Under the pieces are notes generated by a model. The model ran no database searches, was not told the DNA's origin, and worked only from the letters and a program-made list of their open reading frames with translations. The position numbers and the translations under genes were made by a program. Positions 35,501-47,500 of a stretch of DNA of 64,000 nucleotides are shown here, piece by piece. This DNA comes from Phoronis australis (lineage: Eukaryota > Phoronida > Phoronidae), in NCBI GenBank assembly GCA_002633005.1, contig NMRA01000623.1, positions 171,817 through 235,816 on the forward strand. The letters are read 5' to 3'. The stretch's first letter is position 1. Every line of letters starts with the position of its first letter.

Positions 35501-38500
35501 GGGGCTTTAAAAGTGAAGAAATATTGTGGTTTCAATAATTAGTAACAAGCTTGCATGTTGATGAAAAATTTATTAGATCATCAAAGTGTAACATTAACGG
35601 GCTTTCTACTGACAATAAGACAATCGATGCAGTCACTGAATGTCATTTCCTCATAATTTGTGCTAAGTTGAAAAGTTTTTGCCATTAGTATAGAGCCTTT
35701 CTTCTGAAAGGAAACGTTGATGTCACTCTGTGAGAAAGGACAGGTATTTATACCTATGGCCTATAGAAGCGCTTGTAAAAAAGGTTCAGTTTCGGCACAT
35801 GGGTTTCCTTCATGTAACCTCATTCAGCCTCAATAACATCCAAAATCAGATCCTTGAAGGTACACACAGCAGCATATCACTTGACTCGTTTTGTGCCCAA
35901 AATCAGACCCTGAACTAGACCAGAGTGTCACTCCGTCTTCTTTAGCTTCAGTCCCTCATGTTTCTTCCAGGAAAGGAAATAAGCTATTGTCCACACATGA
36001 CTCATTGCCTATGAAAGGGCATCCTCACCAATGAGGCTGACTTGTGTAGCAGTCAGATATAGTTCCTCTTCATACACAAACAATCCACTGGCACATTGTC
36101 TTATGGTAACTTAGTACTGCGATTTACAGTTCTCCAGGGCCACTGACTTTTACATTGTGCCATGCAACACTGCTGGGTGTGGAAATGCTGTTGGAAGAGA
36201 AAGGAGTCACATAGCTTGTGTATGCTGCGGCTTGAAGTGGCCTTATAATGTCACTGAACTGGAAAAAATATTGAAACATGAAATATTAAGTACTCCTGGT
36301 TGGGTGAAAAATGATATCCCTGTTTTTCAAAAATATGATACGGTGACTGCTCTACAATTTCATACAAAGTTAAATAATTTATATTTTCAGAAAGCAAGGG
36401 TATATATAATAAGTATTGTATAAAACTGTGTCTTTATTTTCCATTCGTAGCCATAATTCTTTAAACGCATCACTTGTCTGCAAAATAGGCAAGTTTTTTG
36501 AGACAATTTCAAACCTTTGTTACCCATTTTTAAGCCTTTTCATTTTTGATACTTACAGCAATTTCAAACTCCGATTACAGAACCATGGGTCTGTCAAGCA
36601 TACTTCTAGTCTAAGGCTGAGTGAACCGTATCTCAGACTTTTTATTTTTCTTCTAATAGAAGATATGAAGACTTGGGTCATTTAAAAAATGATGGATAAT
36701 CTTTCTGTTGTTTAAGAGTAATTACAAATCTTAAGTAACCATCAAAAATGGAATTTTCACAAAAAATGGCAGTCATTTGAATTTATAAACGACTTGCAAC
36801 ATTTCAGGGCATGAGTTAAGACTATTAAGTGACTGAGAATTCAGAAAATGTAATATATTTTTATGGGTTTACAATTGATAGCAAAACAGTTTCATGAAAT
36901 AAACTTGAAGGAACTTCATTAAGGTTAAGAATTACCTCACCCAAACATGTATTACCTGTTATTTCTACACATTCAGTTGCACCAGATATTACAACCCCAA
37001 CCCCCTATGCCAATCCCCGCTAAGGACCTGCATAAGTAAATTAACAAAATGACTTTCATACCTTTCTTTAAAAATAGCTGTTCCTGTTCAAAGGCTTTGT
37101 TCGTTGTCTCCAAAAGTAGGCTTTGACAACATATCTGCACTGCATGAGAAGATCTTGCTAGTTAGCTGCAGTCAATTGCTTAAAACCAATTTTTGTCCAT
37201 TCAGGGACGGTGCAGAAGCGATGCATATCTCCTCTGCACGATACAAGCCCTCAGACCTAAAAAACCAAAAGTCACGTAAAAACAGACATGATAGATTCCA
37301 TTTCCACAAGACATAGGATAGGTAGTAAACAAATAGTCTAATGGATATTTGTCACGTACCCTTTACCATTGGGCTTGGATTGTAATCTTAACTCCCGAAG
37401 ACATAGGATAGGGAGTAAACAAATAGTCTAACGGATATTTGTCACGTACCCTTTGCCATTGGGCTTGGAGTGTAATCTTAACTCACTAACCAATATAGAG
37501 TTGACAGCATAAACATTCAGCATTGATTGATGTAACTGTCACTGATAAACCTGTCAGAAATCATTCCAAACAATAATGCTGCTTTGATGTACGAAAAGAT
37601 CGCGAGTGCTACGTCAAGTATCGGAACACGCATCACAACAAACAAAGGTTAACCCGACTGGCGACTGCCGCGAAGTCGACATCGGCGAGTACCTCACTTA
37701 ACAGGCATCTGTAGAATAAAAATGGAACAATTGTTGAAATAATTACAAACCTTACCTTTGTATAAAAGCGTGCTTACTTCCTCTCATAGAAGCACCCTTT
37801 TCACGCAATCTCAGATTCAGTTGGCACGGCTGCAAGCTATTTCACCATGTATTTAAAGGGCTCGCAAAATCAAAGCTGCTTATCTATCACCACTAGTACA
37901 GGCGCGCCCTCTAGTTAATGTAAATTGTCCGAATAGCCCCATTAGTGGGGTTTTCCATTTCCATGCAGTTCTGTCAAAGCACAAGCAAAGAAAGGTCAGC
38001 TTTGTTTAATTTTATCTTACTTGGCATGATTCAACTTTACTTGCAGGTAAGCTGAGCTGCTATTTAATATTTCTTGTTGATTTGACTTCAGGGGCAGCCA
38101 TCCTTTGTCAAGTTGTTTAGATACCCTCATCTGGATGTATACAAAGATGCTGTAGCCCACAAGAGCTTCTTTAAAGCTGAAAAAGTTGAAATAAAGTGGA
38201 GCCATAATGGTAACTGAAGCTTGTGTATAGAGCATGTGTGTTCACCATGTGTGTAGACCCTGTGTCTAGACCATATGTGGAGACCATTTGTGTAGACCAT
38301 GTGTGTAGGCCATGTGTCTAGACCATGTGTCTAGACCATGTGTCTAGACCATGTGTCTAGACCATGTGTCTAGACCATGTGTCTAGACCATGTGTGTAGA
38401 CCATGTGTGTAGACCATGTGTCTAGACCATGTGTCTAGACCATGTGTGTAGACCATGTGTGTAGACCATGTGTGTAGACCATGTGTCTAGACCATGTGTG

Positions 38501-41500
38501 TAGACCATGTGTCTAGACCATGTGTGTAGACCATGTGTGTAGACCATGTGTCTAGAGCATGTTGGCTGATTATGGGACCGTGACTACAAACGGTGGCTTA
38601 AGGTGACATGTCAAATGTGATGTGTTGGTAATCTGATTGAAGGCTCAATTTGTCAGACCCTAATTCACTTTAGTGGTGTATAGTAAACTTTACGTGTTAC
38701 TTATAATAATGACTAGTGTTTATTCAGTCAAAAATATATTTATTGCCACTGATAAAAACACGGCATAGGATTAAATGCATGAATTGGAAGTACCTTTTTA
38801 CTAAGGTGTTACTAAGTGGTAGAATGTGGATTGTACATGTTAAAACTGAGTTAGACAGTTTTGTACACTGCATTGATTTTTGTCTTAATTGTCTGATTGG
38901 CCTATGGTCTTTACTGCAGGAGTAATGTTAATTAATTTGTCCCAGGTAAAGGCGTGGTCATTTTAACATCAGTGGAGACATCAGAAACATCTTACTACGG
39001 TGAACAAGGACTGCACTATGCATCAGTGGAGGGTGACAGCTCACTGGTGCCTCTTGGTGAGTTCAGTGTTTTGATGAGTGAGTACTCTATGCATCAGTGG
39101 AGGGTGACAGCTCACTGGTGCATCTTGGTGAGTTCAGTACTTTGCTGAGTAACTACACTGTGCATCAGTGGAAGGTGACAGCTCACTCGTGCCTCCTGTT
39201 GAGTACAGGGCTTTGATGTGTACACAGTTATGTGATTATATCCGTGTGCAGTTGTTCAGAGTGGGCTGATCTTTGAGCAGATGATCAAATTTGTTGACAA
39301 AATCATGCCCGTCCAGTTCCCCTCAGTACTGGAACATATATAACCTACAGTAACTTTGGTAATCAGCATCAGCTGAAAACGAAGAAATGCAAGGATTTCA
39401 GTTGACAACTTGACAATTTCACATTTATCCATCCAAATGTAGAAGCTGGGAATAAACCTCAGCTTTCTTGTAACAGGCTGGAAGGCATCAGTAAGTGTGT
39501 CAACGTGTGCACTTGTCCTGTAAATGTAGCCTCCTTCCCTAGCCAATGACATTGCATGGTTGCTGCAAAAACGCATTGAACTTTGGCTTGAGAGATTGCT
39601 GTTATGCGTTCTTTACCAACTACACATGTTGGTGGATATTGTCGTCATCTCCATCTTTGTGTCTGGCTTGCACTGCTGTACCGTATTCTCTCTAATAATC
39701 ACCCAGGGCGCTTAGAAAAATTCATTTCAGGGGGGCGCTTGTTGTAACTCCGAAACGGGTATCATATTTACGCTCTGTGACATATCTGTAATCTTTGACA
39801 GACTTTCTACAAAATTGTAGTGCATTGCTATCAAACTGCTATTAAATTACGATCATTTTACAGAAAGTTGTGCATAAATCCCAGGGCGAGAACTCGCCGA
39901 CTGACTGGTAATCGTCGATATGGCAACTTGAATGCTTGAATAAAAATACAGTTTCAGCTCAAGCAAATTACCTGAAATCGTCCTTAAGTTTTCCAGATAG
40001 CGTCCCTAAGATTTTTAAGTTCCCGTAGAGTCGGGATTAACGGCAGGTTGTCCAAATCTGGGGTAGATCGTGCTGTCTATGATCGTAGGCCTACCCGGTA
40101 ACACAAGAAAAAATCTCTGGACATGTTGTTGTCACGTGACGTTTGTTTTGAAGTTCGTCTGCTTGTGTGAGTAAGCGAATGGGTGCGTGTCACCAGATTT
40201 CATTTGCCAAAGTAAACGCAATCTAACGAGCTACATATGCATTGTACACAGGCAGAAAGCAGAACGTGTTTCATTCAGCACTTGCTGGTCTCATCTGCTA
40301 AAAAACGTTCGACAATCGTCTTGGTAATGCCCATATTAGTCACCGTGTGGCTGGATGCGTACGTGACTGTCTGACAGTTATTTTTCGGTGTAAGGGTGTG
40401 TAACCATTCGCTGTCAGTAGTCATTTTGTCGGATATTTGGCTTTTAAAACACCAATTATGATTAATCAAACAATCCCTCTTAAAAATAATGCAAAATTTT
40501 TACGGTATTAGAAACTGTTGGAAATTAGTGCCAATATTCATTTCTTGCCGATGCTATACTACCCATTTCATGAATGGATAGTTCCCGACTAATGACAGCC
40601 GCTACATGTATGTAGTGCATGCTTCCTGGCCACGTGCTTTACACTGGTCGAGTTTTTTATTAGTCTTCGATTCGCAGTTTTTACGTGTACGAAGAAATTT
40701 GGATTCCTGTTGAGGGCGGTAAATATCTACAATACAATCCCGTTGACAAGTGCAGTGCCTCTGTCCTTAAAGGCCAGACCATAGTACAACACATTCCTCG
40801 CCAGATCAGCAAAACTTTCCCTTTTTTTTTTGAGGCACAGCAGAAGTTTGAAGTGTATAGTCTCGGCTAAATACCGACATAGCGGCAGGGCTCGTGGTCT
40901 ACAAATTTCACGCACAATTTTTTTTTTCAGGTCTGTCAGATATTATTGATAAATTGAAGACATTACTGTAGAATTTCAGGACTGTAGGTAAATCATTTTT
41001 CTCACGTACACATTCATGGACTGGGCGCTTATTTTAGCAAAGTCTGAAAACGTGTGTGGGGGGTGCTTACAGGGGCATGGGCGATTATTGGGGCGAATCT
41101 CCAAAAGGAGTATCTTGATGAACATTAGCAGATGTGTGTCCATGGCACTGACAACAGATGACAAAGACTTTCAGATGGATGCAACTACCACTGTGCTCCT
41201 TAGTGGCAATTCAATTGTTTTATGTTTGCCTCTGTTTTGCGGAGTTTCTTCAAGTTGATTTTCATGAAATTTGGCAAATATGTATATATTACGGAGACAA
41301 TAATGTATTCCCATGTTTCAGGCTGGGGATGTATTGTTCTCTTGTGTCCACTGGTACTGTAATGTATACTTATGCATCCTTGTCACTGTAATGAATGAAT
41401 GACGAAGTAGAACGTCTGTGCATTTCTCATCAAGCATTTTGTTTTTTTCAATGTTAAACCTACTCAGAGCATCTTTTTTTATGCGCCAATATATACATAT

Positions 41501-44500
41501 GTGGGTGTATATTGCTGTTATTGCTGTCTCGGCGTCAAGCGTCTGCTGCTGTATCTCATAAACCCCTTGAAGGATCTTAATAAGATTCACTAGATGTGTT
41601 TCTAAGAAGCTGACAAATGGAAATGAATTTCAGACCAATCTGAGTATCACTATGCCCATTTGTGCTGATTTTATTTTTTGCATTTTCCTCTGTATCTTCG
41701 GAGTTTCGCGATGAATTTTCGTGAGGTTTTTATTGAGGAGACAATGATGCCTTCCCATTTTCTGACAGATGTGAGGGATTTTGTGCCACGTAGCATCCAT
41801 TTTTGTTACTTTCGAGACTGTATTTTGGCATTCGCCTGTCTATCTACCAAAGTGCTCAAAGGATCATTATGAAAATGGGCAGTAGCTTTCCTGCTGCGAA
41901 GACCTCAGCCGATGTTGATTTTCAGTTTAGCCCGACTAACTATGCCCCCCTGCCCCAGTGGCGATTTCATTTTTTGTGTCCACGTCTATATCTCGTCAAC
42001 CCCTTGCAGGATCTTTGTGAAATTTGACAAGTCTTGTTTCTGGGAAAGAAACAGCATGTGATGATGTTGACTTTCAGACAGATCTGATTGCTGCTTTGCC
42101 CCCCACCCCCAGGGGCAGTTTTTTTTTTACATTTACCTCTGTATATATTCAAAGTTCTTTGACATATTGTCATGAAATTTTTGCATTTGTATTTCTGTTA
42201 TGGAGATGACAATCCATTTTTATTTTTGGACAGATTAGATGTATTTTGTGCCACCCATTGGTCTTTTCTGCTATTTTTGAATCTGGATCTATGTAAGACA
42301 TGACAAGTGCAAGTCAATCCAGGTGGCAAGAGATGATAATTTCTTTTAGATGAATCTAAGTACCACTGTGCATCATAGTGGCAATGTTATTTTTAGGTTT
42401 GACTGTTTATCTTTGGAGTTCCTGTACAGATTTTCATGCAATTTGAGAAATCAGTGTTTTTTGGGAGTTGATGAGACCCTCTCATTTCATTGCCAGACGG
42501 GTTCAATTTATTCTGCACCCCCCAATGACCCATTTTGATATTAACAAACTTCCCTAGAAGCATACTGTTTGTAGTGCAGTGGTGGGCTCATTTCAACACT
42601 TTGGTTGCTCTTGTTAATGCAGTTATAAAGTGCGTTCTTGATCAAAGATTGCTGTGGCAACGCTAACACTTTTCTTCTTTCAGCCAAAAATGGTCCTGTG
42701 TACAGCGTCGAATGGAATCCATCTTTACCACAGTTCTGTGTTGTCTATGGTTGTATCTTTTGTTATGCAAACGTGTTATACAAACATGTCCAAACGTGTT
42801 ATTCAAACGTGTTGTTCAAACGTGTTCAAACGTATACAGCCAGGGATTACTATGTTGTATTTGCAGCTGTACCAACATTGTACCGTAAACTCGCGGGTCA
42901 ACGCCCATGCCTGTGTAATCGCCCATCCTCGACTTTTGGTCATTTTTCGGTTTAAGGGCCCACTGCTTGAGTAATAGCCCATCCCCTACTTTGTGCCAAT
43001 TTCCCTTGAGCGCCCACCTCTTGGGTAATCACCCACCCCCGACTTTTAGCCAATTGTTCATTTTAAGCGCCAACTGCTTGGGTCATCGCCCACCCCCCGC
43101 CAAAGGTTTTCCCAATTTAAGTGCCCAGGGCATTAACTCACAAGTTAACGGTATTTAGAAGTGTTCCTTTGTGACAATGTTGGATCACATTTTCTGTACT
43201 TGACTGATGTTCTAATGCTCATTTTTGTGCAGTTTCTTTAATTTCTTTCCTTTTGTTCTAGATAGTTGGTGTCTTTAGATGGTACATTTTTCATTAATCT
43301 ACTTGTCACTGTGCACACAACACTGTGCATCCTTAACTCACGCTCAGTCATGCCTGCTAAAGCAACACTGTTCAACACAAAGTGTGAACCAGTGTTTGAC
43401 TTTGGCACAGGGCCAAGAAATGTCACCTCCTTCAACGCTCATGGAAACAATATCCTTTCTAGTCTGTTGCACTGTTTGCTTGTGACATGGAATGCATATT
43501 ATATTTGTTGTGCATTTGAAGCTAATTAGGGATTTTTGGAAATCAATACCAACTGGAGTTCGTGATTTATAGTGTTTGACTAATTCCATCCACTCGAGTA
43601 AGGTATTTGACCTTGTAAACTGTTTTCAAGGCCATTACTATTTTCCTGTTTTTATGTGCCCACATATTTATATGTGGATGGCATGAGCAAAGTTTCGGAC
43701 AGATCCGATTACTAGTGGCAATTTTAGTTTTTTACGCTTACCTCTATTTCTTCAAAGGTCCTCAACGTATTTTCATAAAATTTGGCATATAGGCATCTAT
43801 TAGTGAGATGACGTTATCCTCCTGTTTGCAGATGGATTTGACGTAGTTTGCGCAACCTAGTGGCAGTTATTTTTTTTTTGCGCCCATGGCTGTATCTCCT
43901 TAATCGTTGGCAGGATATTTACTAAATTTAGCAAGTGTATTTATATGATGTTGACAATAGATGTTGACGATTTTCGGACAGATTTGACTACTGGTGTGCC
44001 CCCCCCCCAGTGGCAATTTTAGTTTTTTACATTTACCTCCAGTCTGTATCTTCAAAGGTCCTCAATGTATTTTCATAAAATTTGGCATATAGGCATCTAT
44101 TGATGAGATGACACTATCCTCCTGTTTGCAGATGATTTGACGTAGTTTGCACCACGTAGTGGCCTTTTTTACTGTTTTCGAGTCTTGTTTTTTTGGCTTC
44201 CACCCCTGTATCAACCAAACCATATTAAGGATGATTGTGGAACTTGGCATATATGTGTTCTTACTACGAAGCTGATGATTTTCCGACGACTTTGATTACT
44301 GTGGTGCTTCCTAGTGGCGTTTTTTTTGCGCCCATGACTGTATCTGCTAAACCGTTTGCAGGATCTTCACTAAATTTAGCAAGTGTATTTATATGACAAC
44401 TGACGATGTCTTTGGGATCGAGCTGATTACTGGTGTGACCCTTAGTAGCCATTTTATTTTTTTGCGTTTACCTCTGTATTGTCAATGGTCTCAACGGATA

Positions 44501-47500
44501 ATAAACAACCCTAGAAGGATACCGTATACGGTGCAATTGCGGGTGCATTTCAATGCTCTGCGTTGCTCTTGTTGAATTTCTAATGATTAGTGATCATTAT
44601 GTGTTGTGTGAGAGCTCTGCCTTGAGTTGTGGTTATAATCCTTAGCAAGTTACTTTTGTGCCTTGCTGGATTTGGTAACTTGAGAGGGAACATTGAATTA
44701 TGGGATGTGAAGCAGAAGAAGCTGATCTCACAGATACAAGCAGATGACACGACCTACTTTGAGTGGGCTCCAGATGGCCAACACTTTGTCACTGCCACCA
44801 CTGCACCTCGACTGAGGGTGGACAATAAGTAAGCATAATGTAGCAAGCTGGTCATTCCAGAATGTTGACTTGTGTAAGTAAACAGTATTTGCAAATAACC
44901 AGTCAAATATTTAATTTTCGTTAATGTCTCGCGTTACTGAACACACACCAATCTTCAACTTGCGTTTTGTGTTTTAATGTACTTTCTACATGAACCATCA
45001 ATTTGATGTCATTTTTGTAGTTACAAGGTATGGCATTACTCCGGTAAGCTTCTACACACGTCCAACACACCTGCACGTCAGGAGCTGTGGCAGGTCACTT
45101 GGCAACCAGGTCGTCACCCCGAGCAACCAGTCTCGCATAAAGCAGTGCCATCTATTGCAGCTCCTCACATAGCTGGTCACTCTAATGGTATGTGATACGC
45201 TCAAACTTCCACTCTGATTTTGCAGTATTAGCCCACAATTTTGTGCATCCTCAGAGCACTTACTCACTTTTTCATGATTTTTACTGCTTTACATCAAAGC
45301 TATACTGCGTTTAGGTAGGATGTCTGATCACAAGACAGATCGTATGCTTAAAACGAGCATTCACTCCCTACTGCCTTATCAGTTATTGTGGCTAAATAAC
45401 ATTACTATGCAAAATGCTAATATTCTATCCAATCACATGCGATCTTCATGGGCGAATAGTGCCTTACCTCAATATAGGTCTGTCACAGTATGAAGGCAGA
45501 TCTGTCGTCTAATTTGGAGGCGGATGATAAGAAGACAGATCAGGTGTTTGAAGAGCTTTCAAATATTATGAACACAGCGGATCAGACATTCAATCTGCCT
45601 TCTGATCAAATGAACGTTTAATGCCAATAATTGTGTTATTGTTAGGCAGTGAGTTACTAGGGGAGCAAGCTGAGTGGTGCGCGACATGTTGTTCTGTACT
45701 GGTCCAACTCGACTTGTGAATGAGTTACCGGTGTAAACTTTGGAAAACTAGGTCAATCATACAGCTAGGTCAATCATACAACTAGGTCAGTCATACAATG
45801 TAATATGTGAGGGAGCATCAATAACATGCATAATGTTTGCTGTGGAGGGGTTAATGACCTGCGTACATTTTGAAATTTTCTAAAAATGTTGGTGGAATTC
45901 AGATAAAGGGAGACGAAAATCAACATTTTTGTAAGAAGTGTTGAGGAGGGATAGAGAGTCTGCCACAAAGAGTATACTTCATACACCTGTGAAAAGATAT
46001 CTGATTTCAATAGATGGATTATTACAAAAGAGATGCTTTTTGTTGAAAAGTGTGTGGATACAGTGACTGATAAGTTATTTCCCATAATGCCACATGCATA
46101 CGAGTAATGACAAACAATAGCTTGGCATCATCACGCACCATGTTACTGTTCTGATGTCAATGTCATGCAGTTATCACACATCTTTGGTGGAAATTGTTTG
46201 GACTCAGCCCTGAATGGAGATCCCACTACACGATGTTTACCCAAGTGTAATGCCGCATGGGGATTTCTGGGTAGAAATGTTGTTCTTTTGTTGTTAGTTG
46301 AAATAAATATTCCTTGATTAAAATGTTGATGTTTCAGTGAAGGCTGGTGTCTACAGGCCCCCTTCAGCTCGTGGCAGGCCGTCAATTAAACTTCATGAAG
46401 ATCTGGAACCTCCTTCTAATGTAAAGAAAGCAGACTCAGGTTGGTTACTACAATCTTTGTTGTCGACACTGGATTCTTGTATCAATTGCAAATTGTGGTA
46501 AAATTCTTCAATTTAGGATGTTGTTTGAAACTTGCCACAAGGAGTTTCCAAAAACATCTTTGTTGATTATTCAAGGGAAATGGGTCACTTTTTTGTGTGA
46601 AAACAATCATACATTTGTAAAAACAATATGAGTTTCTCAAAATTCTAAATAATTAAGTATTGATTTTGTTTCAATTTCAGACATGACTTATAATTTGTAG
46701 GGATGTTGCAATTCTTGTAATAAATTGTGTCACCGTACGCTTTGTAGCAATAGTTAGAAATCATTCTGGACAGGCTACAATTCTGAAAGAATGTTATTTG
46801 ATAAGATAACAATAGCACACATCCACACACATTATGTAGTCCTCTCCATTTGGCGTCCATTTTAGAGATGACAGCACCTTTCCATTTTGGGACATATGCG
46901 ACCTCCTAGTGGGCATTTTTCATTATTTGAGTCCGTTTTTGGTGTTTGCTCGTCTCTTCGTCAAACTGCTAAGAGGATCATTACAATAATTGGCAGATAT
47001 GTTCCTACTGACAAGAGCATGACCGACGTTGATTTTCGAACGGATCCGACTACTGTGGCACCTCTAGTGGCAATGTTTTGCATCTGCATCTTTTAAAATC
47101 CTCGCAGGATCTTTGTGAAATTTGGGAAGCATATTCCTATGGACTTGCCAACACATGACGACCTTTTTGGACAGATCAGACCATCGCTTTGCCACCTGGT
47201 GGCAATTTGATTTTTTTTTCATCAGCCTTTGTATCTTTGGAGGTCCTTGATGAATTTTCATGAAATTTGGCAAATTGTTTTCCATAACTAGGTAGACAAG
47301 GTATTCTGCACCATCTAGTGGCCACTTTTGTGATATTAATAAACTAGCCTAGAAGCATATCATTTGCAGTGCAGTCATGAGCACATTTCAATGCTTTGGT
47401 TGCTCTTTTAATTTTTGTATGTTTTTTGGCTCCCACATCTCTTTATCTGCTAAAGTGCGTGAAGGATGAGTATGAAATTTTTGCTGATGTGATCCTATTG

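Larger units (their letters stand above)
34018..37940. mobile_element. 3.9-kb THAP-encoding DNA transposon (ISL2EU-like) in EIF2A intron 7
   Basis: Inverted ends are GGGGCTATTCGGAGAATT (left) and the complement of GGGGCTATTCGGACAATT (right), with a second shared box gtactagtggtgat further in. AT flanks both sides (34016-34017 and 37941-37942). A two-base AT duplication with GGGG ends suits ISL2EU elements of the PIF/Harbinger group (family knowledge). Near the left end lies a THAP-like coding segment. Another open frame, 36157-36423, starts MPCNTAGCGNAV and has CVCCGLKWPY, function unknown. No intact transposase is seen. Confidence 0.65.

Noticed and set aside
38222-38560. Regular repeat array resembling a CRISPR
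   Set aside because: Units are directly abutting 13-mers with no unique spacers, in a eukaryotic intron.
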